From IMG/VR virus record IMGVR_UViG_3300026118_000005, positions 1 to 64,000 of that record: a DNA stretch of 64,000 bases; one strand, given 5' to 3'. Made by a program: the position numbers and the translations under genes. This DNA is from a virus. Under the pieces are notes generated by a model, which did not search any database, was not told the origin of the DNA, and saw only the letters and a list, made by a program, of their open reading frames with translations. Positions 17,442 through 26,785 of this stretch are shown here, piece by piece (within the stretch, counting starts at the first letter, position 1; each line of letters opens with the position of its first letter).

Positions 17442-18626
17442 TTAGTAGCCGACGCAGGGATTGAGAGCGGAGGAGGGGCAGCGTTGCACGCGGATCACCG
17501 CGCCGTACTGCGTGATGGCAGGTTCCCAAGCGGCCATCATCGGAGCATACCAGCGGCCAATGTTGGAAAGCGGGTTCTCCGTCTCGGAAGGAATGTTCTT
17601 CCAGAGGATTTGGCCGTTCCAGTTGACCGGGTTGAACCGAGTATCCGCACCGGCGGAGCCCATCGGGCGAGGCATGAGGCGCTTCACCACGAGCGGGTTC
17701 CACAGGTACACGTCCTCGTAAGGAGCGCTCACGTAGCTGGGGTTCAGCTTGGCGTAGGGCTTGCCGTTGGAAGCCGTGGCGCTGATGTAGTAGGGCTGTT
17801 GCACCCACTGGCCACCTTCGAACGTCCAGCGCGGCATGCGGTTGTCGATGACGTACAGGAAGCCACCGTAAGCGTAGTCGCTGCCCCAGGCTTTCAGAAG
17901 CTCGGCGTCCTTGTCTTCGCCCATCTGGGCAAAGCGGAAGTCTTGCCGAACATCAGCGTCAGCCTTGATGACATCGCGCTTGCGTTCCATGGAACACACG
18001 AGCGTGAATTGCGGAGCGCCGTCCACCATGCCGACAGCTCCTTGGCCTACGCCAGCGCCGTCTTGGATGAACTGCATGTAGACGTTATCCAGCAATCCCT
18101 GCGTGAGCCGGGAAGTCGGAAGCGCCGTGCCGAAGTTGGAGGAATTGACGTAATCGGTCTGTTGCGCGTTGGCGACGATCTTGTGACCGGCGTTCAGGAA
18201 ATACTGCGCCTTGTCCTGATCTTCCCAGGCGTCCACGATCAATTGCACGAGGCCCATCTGGGCATTCGCGACCTGCTGTTTGAACAGGTAACCGCGCCGA
18301 GCGTCCTCGAAGCAGATGGGATCGGAGCGCACCAGCCGTTGATAGGCTTGGTAGGCGAGCTGATTGGAGGGAAAGCTGATCGTGTCCTGATTGGGCACGC
18401 AGATATTCGTTTGGCCAGAATCCGCTTGAACCGCCGACCAATTGTAGGTCCGGGGGTCATAGGGACGTTGGCTGACGAGGGTCACGTAGTTGTAACCGAC
18501 GCCTTCTTGGAGTTCGCCTTTGCGCATGAGAGCCGACACACGGCCTTTGTTGCGCTGGACCAGGTACACCTGATCCATCAATCGGGAAGCGTCCTGGGCG
18601 AACCAGGAGTCGAGAGCAGTAGCCAT
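17442..18626 (-). CDS. Major capsid protein (probable)
   Basis: 394 residues. N-terminal helical region ALDSWFAQDASRLMDQVYLV, then mixed alpha/beta; a central LPTSRLTQGLLDNVYMQFIQ helix (about 169-188) is typical of HK97-type capsid spine helices in podovirus-like phages, and the C terminus has the beta/Pro-rich layout of an A domain. Position is decisive: downstream of portal and scaffold in the same orientation, own terminator after it. No protease gene is seen nearby. A related 22-residue segment occurs in the protein at 45644-45850. Confidence 0.75.
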   Translation of the reverse strand: MATALDSWFAQDASRLMDQVYLVQRNKGRVSALMRKGELQEGVGYNYVTLVSQRPYDPRTYNWSAVQADSGQTNICVPNQDTISFPSNQLAYQAYQRLVRSDPICFEDARRGYLFKQQVANAQMGLVQLIVDAWEDQDKAQYFLNAGHKIVANAQQTDYVNSSNFGTALPTSRLTQGLLDNVYMQFIQDGAGVGQGAVGMVDGAPQFTLVCSMERKRDVIKADADVRQDFRFAQMGEDKDAELLKAWGSDYAYGGFLYVIDNRMPRWTFEGGQWVQQPYYISATASNGKPYAKLNPSYVSAPYEDVYLWNPLVVKRLMPRPMGSAGADTRFNPVNWNGQILWKNIPSETENPLSNIGRWYAPMMAAWEPAITQYGAVIRVQRCPSSALNPCVGY

Positions 18627-18919
18627 AACGGCAGAGAAAGAAAGTGGGTGAAAAGAGGAGTAGCAGACCGCACAAGCGCGGATGCCAGATGACGAATAGC
18701 CGGGATGCGTGTCCCTGTTCGCCGTGGGGCCAATCGGCTAAAAGCCCCGTACTCCTCTGTAGCGCACACTCTCCAGCGTCAGAGGCCGCTAGGGAAGGCT
18801 CTTGGTTTGCATCTGCTCACTGATGCCCGCAGAGCGATGCGGTTAAGCAGGTGCATTTTGAAAGCACTATCGCAAATAGTCAATTGAAATTGTGGGAATT
18901 TGAAAGTGCTTGCGGTTAC
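18627..18919. other. Upstream region between MCP and a divergent gene
   Basis: About 290 bp ahead of the capsid gene without a coding frame. It holds a shared 14-mer TTGAAAGTGCTTGC (18900-18913), identical to 37676-37689 next to the terminase. No clear minus-strand promoter was identified by eye. Confidence 0.5.
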
Positions 18920-18948
18920 TTGCAAAATCCGAGAATCTTTGGTAGATA
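18920..18948 (+). promoter_or_regulatory. Sigma70-type promoter, probably leaderless
   Basis: TTGCAA (18920-18925), 17-bp spacer, TAGATA (18943-18948). The expected start point falls on or next to ATG 18955, so the transcript would have almost no 5' leader. Confidence 0.55.
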
Positions 18949-18954
18949 TGTCGC

Positions 18955-19227
18955 ATGGTCATATGCATTCCTGGCGCATTTGGATACGCTGTGATTGGGC
19001 GCAAGCGAGTTCCTAACATTCTTCGATCTTCAATAGAGTTCTCTTCCGAAGAAAATGCAAGGGAGGCGTTTTTATCCCAATCTGTTGAGTTTTACGATTC
19101 CGAAAAACAAAAGCGGACACCCAATAACTTTAAGGAGCATGAGCTAGTTGTGATCGAGTGGTCTCCTGGTCAGTATGTTACCATTAGCGCCCCACCCCCA
19201 GCAAGTGAGCATTGCATCGTTCCATGA
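18955..19227 (+). CDS. Hypothetical protein
   Basis: 90 residues, mixed, with no signal or motif (FSSEENAREAFLSQSVEFYD in the middle). ATG directly follows a promoter without a leader. It overlaps the next gene by ATGA. The pair sits as a plus-strand islet between the capsid and scaffold genes, so it may be an accessory insertion. Confidence 0.55.
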   Translation: MVICIPGAFGYAVIGRKRVPNILRSSIEFSSEENAREAFLSQSVEFYDSEKQKRTPNNFKEHELVVIEWSPGQYVTISAPPPASEHCIVP

Positions 19228-19520
19228 CCGTTCGCCTAGCCTTTGAAAGGGAAGCGCCTCCCGATTTTGATCCAACTACCGAGCCAGTTTACTCGTTCGC
19301 TAAGAGCCTTGGATTCGTGGACGCCATCGCCGAAATGATGGCCCGTTCGGACTTTCGAAAACGATACGTGATAAATCCGGGATACGAGCCCTTTTGGCAG
19401 AAGTTAGCCAAGGCAAAAGCTTATCGACCGGAGCACTTGGCGGCTTTTGTTAAGTCCGAAAACAAACGATGGATGCGCAAACATCCCGCTACTACTGTCC
19501 CCGCATGTGCGCCGCCATAG
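19224..19520 (+). CDS. Hypothetical protein
   Basis: 98 residues from MTVRLAFEREAPPDFD, chosen because of the ATGA overlap with the upstream stop. Helical, Arg/Lys-rich at the end. Its last 29 bp overlap the end of the scaffold gene on the other strand. Function unknown. Confidence 0.5.
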   Translation: MTVRLAFEREAPPDFDPTTEPVYSFAKSLGFVDAIAEMMARSDFRKRYVINPGYEPFWQKLAKAKAYRPEHLAAFVKSENKRWMRKHPATTVPACAPP

Positions 19521-20691
19521 CCTGCTCGAGGGAGCCGTGATCGCTTCCATTCCCGTTCGTTGGCTTGGGCGTCGAAGCGTGTAGACCTGGACGAGTCCCT
19601 AACGCGGCTTTCTCCTTCTTCTCGATCTCGGCTAGTTTCGCCTCAGCGGCACGCATGCGATTCGTGATAATCGGCACGAGTTCGTAAGCCATGGCATGAA
19701 GCGCCAGTTCCTCGGGAGTCTCCGCAACAGCCGACCCTTGCACCGTTTTGAGTTCTTCCGATCCGTCCTTTAGCACGTCGGCGAATACGGGATGCAGGCG
19801 CTTGAACATGTTCTCGCGAGCGTCCGCAATCTCCTTGTCCCACTTCTGGGATTCCTGCTGCTCGGCTAGCATCCGATCTGATTCCAGCTTGGCCTTCCCT
19901 GTTTCCGCTTCGTTGAGAATGCGGTCGCGCTCGGCGGCGATCTCCTTCAATTCCCCGACATGGCGGAGAACGTCCGTAATATCCGACGGTCGAACCTGCT
20001 CCTCAGAAGTGTTGAGATAATCCTCGATGGCAATGGCGCGTTGCCTGTTGGTCTTGAATTCGCCGTCGGCGATTTGCAGCAGCTTCGAGAAATCAAGTTT
20101 CAGGTCTGTGCAGATGTCGGCGAGCCCGGTGAAATTCGCATCCATCGGCTTGGCGATCTTCTCGTCAAACTCGGGAGAGTTCGCCACATCCCACACGCTT
20201 CGGAACTTCTTGAGTTCCTGGTATTCCTTCTCGTGATCGGGGCCGTATTTCTTCTCAAAGTCGGCAAGCTTTTGATCGCGTTCGGCAATATCCTTTTCGA
20301 ATTGGGCAAGCTTTGGCTCCATTGCCTCCCGCCACTTCCGAAGTTCGTTCCGTTCTTTCTTGGTGCTCGTCCATGCCCTCTGATCGGTGGGGGCGCTCTC
20401 GTCATCGTCCTGAACGGTCTTCGTTTCCGCCTTCTTCTCGACCGTATCGCGAACCTCCAACTTAGGCTTCAACTCTTCCAGCCGGTCGATGCCCTTTTTC
20501 GTGGACTTCTCTTGAGGTTTCGGCTTCTCCGTTGGCGTGTCTTGAACCGTGGACAAATCCTGTCCGGGCTCAGTCGTCGCCTTGAATTTCTCCATCGCGG
20601 CATCAAGGCTCGGCGGGAGAGATGCTACGGCAGAAGAAAGGTCTCCAGGCGTTACGGGCGCTGCGGGTGCTTGGGCTACGGCTCCACTCAT
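19492..20691 (-). CDS. Capsid scaffolding protein (probable)
   Basis: 399 residues, about 35% charged, with long heptad coiled-coil stretches (about 115-185 and 240-345), Ala/Pro-rich N terminus and a Gly/His tail. Scaffolds of tailed phages look like this, and it lies between portal and capsid genes in the same orientation. Not a tight family match. Confidence 0.7.
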   Translation of the reverse strand: MSGAVAQAPAAPVTPGDLSSAVASLPPSLDAAMEKFKATTEPGQDLSTVQDTPTEKPKPQEKSTKKGIDRLEELKPKLEVRDTVEKKAETKTVQDDDESAPTDQRAWTSTKKERNELRKWREAMEPKLAQFEKDIAERDQKLADFEKKYGPDHEKEYQELKKFRSVWDVANSPEFDEKIAKPMDANFTGLADICTDLKLDFSKLLQIADGEFKTNRQRAIAIEDYLNTSEEQVRPSDITDVLRHVGELKEIAAERDRILNEAETGKAKLESDRMLAEQQESQKWDKEIADARENMFKRLHPVFADVLKDGSEELKTVQGSAVAETPEELALHAMAYELVPIITNRMRAAEAKLAEIEKKEKAALGTRPGLHASTPKPTNGNGSDHGSLEQAMAAHMRGQ

Positions 20692-21086
20692 ATTGGCGAT
20701 TTGACGGTTTGTTCTTGGGCTTGACGGCGCAGTTCACGCTCGGCTTTTTCAACGGTTTGCTCAGCTTCCCATTGCTCGCGGGTTTTGGTCAGTTGAGGGT
20801 CTAGACCGTGGGAGTATTCATCGGCTTGCGTGAACATTCCTTCGCCGAAAACGGGTTGCGTAAGTTCTTCCAAGAGATCCACGAAGCGATTGATGCCGAT
20901 GCACTCATGCAGTGCGCAGCTATTGTTGTCGCTCTGGTGGATGCCCGGCTGAAACGTCGGAGCCTTGCGCGGCTGGCCATGCTCCCGCTGAATAGCCGCA
21001 ATGGCTTCCTTCGCGATGGGATGCGACAGCAAGTCCTGCAACACGCTTCGGCGCTCGTCGGATTGGCGGAATTCTATGGAGGTCAT
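20688..21086 (-). CDS. Hypothetical protein
   Basis: 132 residues from MTSIEFRQSDERRSVLQDLL. The start was chosen from the ATGA overlap with the upstream gene; it also overlaps the scaffold gene by ATGA. Helical throughout, C-terminal third strongly charged. A head-assembly role is suggested by position only. Confidence 0.55.
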   Translation of the reverse strand: MTSIEFRQSDERRSVLQDLLSHPIAKEAIAAIQREHGQPRKAPTFQPGIHQSDNNSCALHECIGINRFVDLLEELTQPVFGEGMFTQADEYSHGLDPQLTKTREQWEAEQTVEKAERELRRQAQEQTVKSPI

Positions 21087-21628
21087 GTGCATTCGTCCCA
21101 ATTGGCAATGATTTGGTCAGCCACGTTACAGGCTAGAGATCCATCGGAGATCATCTCGGCGATGGCCCGGTCCATCGGGTTAGATTTGTCCGGTTCGTCG
21201 TATGAGAATCCCAACTTCCGAACAGTGCCATCGACACATTCGCATGCAGCCATTCCTACCCACCCATAAAACCGAAGGGTCTTTGTATAGTCATCAATCC
21301 AGAATGGGAACACCACCACTAATCTGGCAGGATAGGTTTCTCCGCTTGCGGGACTAACTCCTGACGGCACAAAACCAACAAAGCACGGGGACACATCTTC
21401 CTCATGATCAAAGCGAAAGTCTTCGGCAATCCACCCCTGAGAAGTCTCTGTAAACTTTGGCGGCACTCCCAATATGTCCGTCACGCACCATTTCATCATC
21501 TCCACTTCCGAATGACGCCATTTGCCCATTTGCAGGCGAAGACATTGCGGTCTCTTAAACCATCCGGCAATCGCATGGAACGGCGCGAACAGAGACGCCA
21601 GCAGCGTCGAAAAAGTCCTTCGATTCAT
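21083..21628 (-). CDS. Small protein with twin-arginine-type N terminus
   Basis: 181 residues. MNRRTFSTLLASLFAPFHAIAG is a Tat-type signal (Arg-Arg, Thr, Phe, hydrophobic helix), followed by a folded domain with several Cys residues (YGWVGMAACECVDGTVRKLG). The lack of a typical A-x-A site means it could remain membrane-anchored. It is coupled to both the portal gene and the next gene, odd for an exported protein in the head operon. Confidence 0.55.
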   Translation of the reverse strand: MNRRTFSTLLASLFAPFHAIAGWFKRPQCLRLQMGKWRHSEVEMMKWCVTDILGVPPKFTETSQGWIAEDFRFDHEEDVSPCFVGFVPSGVSPASGETYPARLVVVFPFWIDDYTKTLRFYGWVGMAACECVDGTVRKLGFSYDEPDKSNPMDRAIAEMISDGSLACNVADQIIANWDECT

Positions 21629-23973
21629 TGCAAACCTCCACGGTTGGCCAGAGCGGCCTTTTGGACTTCAAGCGCAGCCTTGGCCTTTCGGGTGGCCAAG
21701 TCGAGCTGCCCCTTTTGCAACTCCAGGGACCATTTCTGTTGATCGTGGCGCAATTCCTCTTGAGCGCGAATGTCTTCGGCAAGCACGCTCTGCGGAACTG
21801 GACCACCGCCACCACCTTGCGGGCTACCTCCTGGCACGATAGCCCCTCCCGAAGTCATCTCGTCATCGCCACCCTGCTGACGCGCCATCTTGTCGAGATG
21901 CTTTCGACCGTTCACGATATACTCGCCGATCTGCTGGAGAATCTGCTTAGCCATCTTCGTATCTGGACTTTGGGGGTCCATGTACTGCATGTGATTCGGC
22001 AATTCCGTCGGCTGGCCAAGGCTTTCGGGATCGCCGCCGCAGTGCTGCCAAAGCGGTTCCATCTTCGGAATGATGGACTCCAGAGGTTCTTGGCCGCTCG
22101 TAAGCGCTTGGCCCATGCGGTTGAGTTCCTGAATGTGGGAGTTGAGATGGACCGCGTGATTCTGGTTCGGCAGTGCAGGGATTCCCCCGTTCGAAAGCGG
22201 AATGAGTTTGTCTTCCAAGTCTGCGATTTGCAGGTCAATCGGAGGACGTTGCCCAGGTTTCGGAGGCACGAGTTGCGCGGCGATCTGCGGCCCTCCCAGC
22301 GTCTCAAATCGCATGCGGAGAAGCTTGTATTGCCCCTCAGGGTCAAGCTGGTAATAGTTCTCCATCATGGCGTCAATCATCGTCATCCGATCCGCCGTGG
22401 AGCCTCTGCCTAGCCCCGTGTTGATCTCGATGGCGTCGAAGTCCACGTTGGCCAGCACGGTCGAGGGATCTTTGATGCCTAGTTCCGCCAGCCGAGCGCG
22501 CAGCTTCCAGACTTCTGCGCCGCCGGGTTCGTCCGCGCGATAGTCGGCACGGCATATGCGCTTCACGATCTGCTTGAACTGCTTCTTCCACGGCGGGAAA
22601 AAGAGACGCATGCCGCTCGTCGTTCCCTGCGAGGAAATCGAGAGTCGCATCTGTTGCTCGTACTTGGTTCGCGGCGTCTTGTCGTTCGGGTTGACCAACG
22701 CCTGTTGAGAAAACGATGAAGACGCCCCAGTGAAGAACTGCATGAGCAACTGGAAGCCAGGAATCATCGAGTTCTGGAAATCCGGCAACTTCACGTCCGC
22801 GAATTCCGTGCCCGAGTCGAGGAACGCCACCGATCCTTGGTGTCGATACGGGATGGATTGAACCGCATCCTCGGAATTGACGCCCGTGGATTTCAGCACC
22901 GGCGTGCTGCTGATAATCATCCGGTCCATCATCGCGCACATCCAACGATTGATGGCGGACACGCTGTTGAAAACGCGGTTAGCATGTCCGCGAATGGAAG
23001 CCATTTCACCATTCGGACCCACGCCATACGGGAAGATCACAAGCACCGAAGAAGCATCCTCGTATTTCCCCACGGACTTGTAAAGAAAGTCCCCCTCGCC
23101 GTCGTAGAGGCAGATGTAACGGGACATCTTTCCGTTGAGTTCACGCACCCAGAAATGAATCGTCTCGATGATGAGTTCGTTCGCGCCCGAGTAGGAATAG
23201 GCGAGGTCGTTATTCTTGAACAGCGTCTCCCATTGCTCCCAGTTGTACGTTTCGATCTGCTTCGGGATCGTGTGCGTCATGATGGCTTGACGAACCATCT
23301 TCGTATTCCAGCCATTCTCCTCCGCAACATCCGGGTTTTGGATGTGCTGATAAAGCTCGGACGGGCGCATGTCCACCTTGCAGCCGCAACAGTCGATCCG
23401 GCCAGAGTTCGGCTGAACGCGCCGGGGGAACTTGAAATGCTGGAGACTGAACACCTGCCATTGCCAGTCCCGGTCATCGTTGAAAAACACGATGGAGACA
23501 CCATCGCGGACAAAATACATCGTGTTTAGTTGCCACAGGAAATCGAACAACTCCCAGTTCTTGATGGCTCGGGTGATCTCCTCCGCCAGGATAGGCTCAA
23601 TCCAGTCCCGCTCGTTCTGGTCCAGGAAGGATTTCTTGAGCGGAATTGTGCCCAGATTAGTGATCGTCTCCAGCAAATCGTTGTAAGGCGCTTCGGCTGA
23701 ACTCTCCGATTGCCACGCAAGCCCCCAATTCACGTTCGTTCTCCCCAGCGTGCCCATCGCCTTATCATTGGCGGGCGAGAATGGGGGGTCTCCGTTCACC
23801 TGCGCCTCGGTGCGTGCCCGGTTGTAGCTGCTGGAGTTGTCAGCCCACCAGAACGTCTGGTAGGCGGAAACTACCTGCGCCACGGTCTGGAAACGACCCA
23901 TGGAAGGCATCAATTCCCCGTCCATCGTCGGGGGCATCGGGATGCCGGAGAGATTGCCAGGAAGACCGTTCAT
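21625..23973 (-). CDS. Portal protein
   Basis: 782 residues, within the range of large podovirus-type portals. Conserved-looking blocks: W-rich N-terminal helix, GTMYEY-like charged strands, a G-x-x-N-R-V-F-N-S-V-S helix near 315-335, PWKKQFKQIVKRICRADYR near 455-475, and a C-terminal disordered Gly/Gln tail and helix. Downstream of terminase on the same strand and directly before the scaffold. Confidence 0.8.
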   Translation of the reverse strand: MNGLPGNLSGIPMPPTMDGELMPSMGRFQTVAQVVSAYQTFWWADNSSSYNRARTEAQVNGDPPFSPANDKAMGTLGRTNVNWGLAWQSESSAEAPYNDLLETITNLGTIPLKKSFLDQNERDWIEPILAEEITRAIKNWELFDFLWQLNTMYFVRDGVSIVFFNDDRDWQWQVFSLQHFKFPRRVQPNSGRIDCCGCKVDMRPSELYQHIQNPDVAEENGWNTKMVRQAIMTHTIPKQIETYNWEQWETLFKNNDLAYSYSGANELIIETIHFWVRELNGKMSRYICLYDGEGDFLYKSVGKYEDASSVLVIFPYGVGPNGEMASIRGHANRVFNSVSAINRWMCAMMDRMIISSTPVLKSTGVNSEDAVQSIPYRHQGSVAFLDSGTEFADVKLPDFQNSMIPGFQLLMQFFTGASSSFSQQALVNPNDKTPRTKYEQQMRLSISSQGTTSGMRLFFPPWKKQFKQIVKRICRADYRADEPGGAEVWKLRARLAELGIKDPSTVLANVDFDAIEINTGLGRGSTADRMTMIDAMMENYYQLDPEGQYKLLRMRFETLGGPQIAAQLVPPKPGQRPPIDLQIADLEDKLIPLSNGGIPALPNQNHAVHLNSHIQELNRMGQALTSGQEPLESIIPKMEPLWQHCGGDPESLGQPTELPNHMQYMDPQSPDTKMAKQILQQIGEYIVNGRKHLDKMARQQGGDDEMTSGGAIVPGGSPQGGGGGPVPQSVLAEDIRAQEELRHDQQKWSLELQKGQLDLATRKAKAALEVQKAALANRGGLQ

Positions 23974-23979
23974 GGAGCG

Positions 23980-25206
23980 TTAGGCGGGAACGAGTGGACG
24001 AGTCACCCACTGGCGCGGGCTTTTGAGGGTGAATCCGAGCAGGAGCAATTCAGCTTTCACCTTGTCGCGAGGTTCGCCGAGTTGCGCCGCTAGGCTCGTG
24101 AGGTCGTAAGCGGGCGTCTCCTCATCCTGCGGTGCGTTGTCGTAAAGTTCGGTGATTCGCTCCCCGAGCGTCATTGGAGGTGGCGCGGGCGGCGCTTGCT
24201 TCGTTTCCGATTGCGGAGCGCGAGCCATGGCGACCAACGCAGCTTCCAACGAACCGTATTTGGAGACCAATAGCGCCGCGACTTCGGGAGGCAGTTGCAC
24301 GTTCTGCCCTACGACCGTCGGCACATCGGTTGATCGCGCGGGAGCCTGCATGGTCGTTGAAGGCGGTTGTGGAGGCGGTGGAGGGGCTGCAACGGGTTCC
24401 TCGGGAGTGTAGCGACTCTCGCCGAGAATAAGCGCTCCTAGACTGCCGTCCTTGCAGCCGTGTACGCACGCCGCCTTCGGATCGACAGGCCCCGAATGGT
24501 CTCTCCTGGCGAATTGCGTAGGAGCTGCGTCACAGATGATTTCTCCGTTGGATTCCCGGTAATTACAGGTATTCCATCGGTCCTGAATCAGGGGAGTATG
24601 CGCCACCCCGAGGTTGCCCATCGCCCAGCGGAGGTAAACGTCGAAGGGGTCCTGCACGGGCATTCCGATGTTCACGAGGTCTTGCATAAGCGCGGGGAAG
24701 TCCTCGCCGATCACCGTCCACCCTTCGCAATACAGGCCACAACCCATCATCATTTTATCCACCCCATGGGGGCTTTTGGCTGGTTGCCCTGTGGCCGGTA
24801 TGTAGAATGGCGTTTCGACCAAGTTTCCGCAAAATCTCGCCCCTCTAGCGTTGAACGCCGCCTCGATGAAATCCGGCCAGTGCGAAGTTCGGGGGAGACA
24901 GTCTGGCTCCATCCAAAACCGCGTGCCGGGCACCCGCTCTTGGTCCAGCCGCATCATGGTTGTAGCGAACATGAAGTTTGGCCCCACCGGCCAGCCCATG
25001 GGGCCCTCCGTGTGGAGATCCATCACGCTCACGTTCGGGCACTCTCGCAGCATTCGAATCCGCGCTTCGTTCAGTTCGGCCTGGACATTCGGCGAGCCGA
25101 CGAACAACAGATGATGCTCCGTGAGTCCTCCGAAATGCTCCATCAGGGCGCAAGCCTCGTCAATTCGGGCGATGTCCCGATGCGTGAAAGGGCGGATAAT
25201 CAGCAT
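23980..25206 (-). CDS. Glycosyltransferase-like protein with C-terminal extension
   Basis: 408 residues. Residues about 1-200 resemble a GT-A-like fold: RPFTHRDIARID at the start, then GTRFWMEPDCLP near 95, where WMEPD is the position of the metal-binding acidic pair, and a long acceptor region. A proline-rich linker at about 275-300 leads to a small helical/winged C-terminal domain ending RPLVPA. It begins the sugar island right after the portal gene. Donor unknown. Confidence 0.6.
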   Translation of the reverse strand: MLIIRPFTHRDIARIDEACALMEHFGGLTEHHLLFVGSPNVQAELNEARIRMLRECPNVSVMDLHTEGPMGWPVGPNFMFATTMMRLDQERVPGTRFWMEPDCLPRTSHWPDFIEAAFNARGARFCGNLVETPFYIPATGQPAKSPHGVDKMMMGCGLYCEGWTVIGEDFPALMQDLVNIGMPVQDPFDVYLRWAMGNLGVAHTPLIQDRWNTCNYRESNGEIICDAAPTQFARRDHSGPVDPKAACVHGCKDGSLGALILGESRYTPEEPVAAPPPPPQPPSTTMQAPARSTDVPTVVGQNVQLPPEVAALLVSKYGSLEAALVAMARAPQSETKQAPPAPPPMTLGERITELYDNAPQDEETPAYDLTSLAAQLGEPRDKVKAELLLLGFTLKSPRQWVTRPLVPA

Positions 25207-25212
25207 ATTGGT

Positions 25213-25524
25213 TTAATCTTGATTGCAGTTATAGGAATTGTCAACGGGGCTTTGCGGTGGGCAGCTCATGGAGTGCCAAACAATTTCCCCAACGTAGTCC
25301 ACGGGGTCGAAGGAGGTTTGCGCAGAGTGCCACCGCGGATCGCCCTGGGGGATTACCACAACCCTGCGTCCCGTGACGGGCTTTGTGGGAAGCCGTAGCG
25401 ATCCATAAAGATCCTTCACTGCCTGCTTGAATGCCTGCCACGCACAGAAGATTTCCTCTTTCTTGCGCTCTCGCATTTCCTGCCGAGTTAGGGAGTATTC
25501 TTCGGTGATGTATCGTTTACTCAT
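25213..25524 (-). CDS. Hypothetical protein
   Basis: 103 residues, N-terminal helical (LTRQEMRERKKEEIFCAWQA), then Pro/Ser-rich. It overlaps the next gene's start by ATGA and lies in the sugar island. No motif recognised. Confidence 0.5.
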   Translation of the reverse strand: MSKRYITEEYSLTRQEMRERKKEEIFCAWQAFKQAVKDLYGSLRLPTKPVTGRRVVVIPQGDPRWHSAQTSFDPVDYVGEIVWHSMSCPPQSPVDNSYNCNQD

Positions 25525-25745
25525 GGTAAAACCTTTCTAGCAGAGAGGAATTCATCCGCCAGTTTCTTGCCGTCCAACGTCTCGCTCGTGACGACCATCG
25601 TCCAGCGCCCACCCTTGTTCTCTTGGAAGCAAAGCGAACGTGCACGCCCCGGCGGCAGATTCAAGACGAGCACGTGATCCAACTCAATGACCTTTTGAGA
25701 TCCATCATCGAACTGAATGGAGAGTTGGCCTTTTTGCATCTTCAC
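25521..25745 (-). CDS. Hypothetical small protein
   Basis: 74 residues, beta-rich (QLSIQFDDGSQKVIELDHVL). Starts GTG at 25745 by GTGA overlap with the GT9 gene, or ATG at 25739. No function recognised. Confidence 0.5.
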   Translation of the reverse strand: MKMQKGQLSIQFDDGSQKVIELDHVLVLNLPPGRARSLCFQENKGGRWTMVVTSETLDGKKLADEFLSARKVLP

Positions 25746-26785
25746 GCCCCAGCCTCCTTGAGCGCCTTCTTAAACATCTCCGCGTCCTTCTCTTGCGCGG
25801 AACCGATGAAGAACTGTGGGTTGAACTTGGCGTTGTAGTTCAGGATCTTTCGACGTGCTTCGTCCTCGCCGAGTCCGTGTTTGCGCATCACCTCGGGCAG
25901 CAGGCTCCAAAAAATCGGCGTGTTCTGACACTCGGGATAGTACCACCCCGGAGCGTCTTTGCCGGGAGGTCGCGGGGGCACAGAGGCCACGTTGAAATGC
26001 GGATCAACCTCTTGGTCAGCGCCGTCGATCTGAATCCCTTGAATGGCAAATCCAGCGTTGAGGACGTACCTCACTTTCTCGTCAGGCGGCGCAACGATAA
26101 CGTCCGGTTGCCACGGACAAATCTCGATCACGCGATGATGCCCGAGCCCCGCAGCGATGGCCGCAACGCACGATTGATTGCCGATGAATAGATCGGACCC
26201 CGCGACGAGTGACGCCGCTTCCAGTAGGTCTTTCGTGTGCACGTATTCGCAATTACCGAATCGCGAACAGAACATTTTGTGTTCGCGATCGGAGCCCACG
26301 AACAGGATGCGCGAACCGTACCTCTCCACGATCTGATGCCAGGGGAATGACGGGTTGTTATAGCGGTCCGTTCGCTGAACCACGATCTTGCCCTTTGCTC
26401 TTTCATCCGCTGGGATGTTGAACAACCAAGGCGCTCGAAAGTCCACGCTGATCTTTGGAAGACTCTTTTGCCCTTCGTAGTGCAAAAGGTGCGACTTCGC
26501 GAGGCTTTGCGTCATCGTGTGGTATGAGCGGAACTCGCCAGCGGCCCAGTGCACAGCTTCGCCTGAGTGAGGCTTAACCGATTCGACGTAAGGCTGCGAT
26601 TCCAGCAGGGGCGCGAGGGTGTGAAGACGTTCGAGGATGCGTTTGCAGATGGAATTCCTGTCGGCAAAGAGCATTTGCACGGGACCAGTAACCTTTGATA
26701 AGGCTAGAACTACAGGTAGCGAGAGACATACGTCTCCCATATCCCCATAGAACAAAACGCGGCATGTCTTCTTTTGTTCTACCAT
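25742..26785 (-). CDS. GT9-type (heptosyltransferase-like) glycosyltransferase
   Basis: 347 residues. VLFYGDMGDVCLSLPVVLAL at the N terminus is the GT9 opening (x-G-D-x-x-x-x-(L/T)P). ILFVGSDREHKMFCSRF and a LLEAASLVAGSDLFIGNQSC block mid-protein match the nucleotide-sugar site, as in ADP-heptose:LPS heptosyltransferases (WaaC/WaaF). The Pro-rich C-terminal stretch is unusual. With the HldE-like gene at 28920 it suggests heptose transfer. Confidence 0.7.
   Translation of the reverse strand: MVEQKKTCRVLFYGDMGDVCLSLPVVLALSKVTGPVQMLFADRNSICKRILERLHTLAPLLESQPYVESVKPHSGEAVHWAAGEFRSYHTMTQSLAKSHLLHYEGQKSLPKISVDFRAPWLFNIPADERAKGKIVVQRTDRYNNPSFPWHQIVERYGSRILFVGSDREHKMFCSRFGNCEYVHTKDLLEAASLVAGSDLFIGNQSCVAAIAAGLGHHRVIEICPWQPDVIVAPPDEKVRYVLNAGFAIQGIQIDGADQEVDPHFNVASVPPRPPGKDAPGWYYPECQNTPIFWSLLPEVMRKHGLGEDEARRKILNYNAKFNPQFFIGSAQEKDAEMFKKALKEAGA

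Noticed and set aside
17430-18692. 420-codon plus-strand frame over the capsid gene
   Set aside because: It mirrors the minus-strand MCP in codon usage and has no ribosome site or domain; a shadow frame.
19960-20724. 254-codon plus-strand frame over the scaffold gene
   Set aside because: Antisense of the coiled-coil scaffold, Leu/Arg-rich without a start site.
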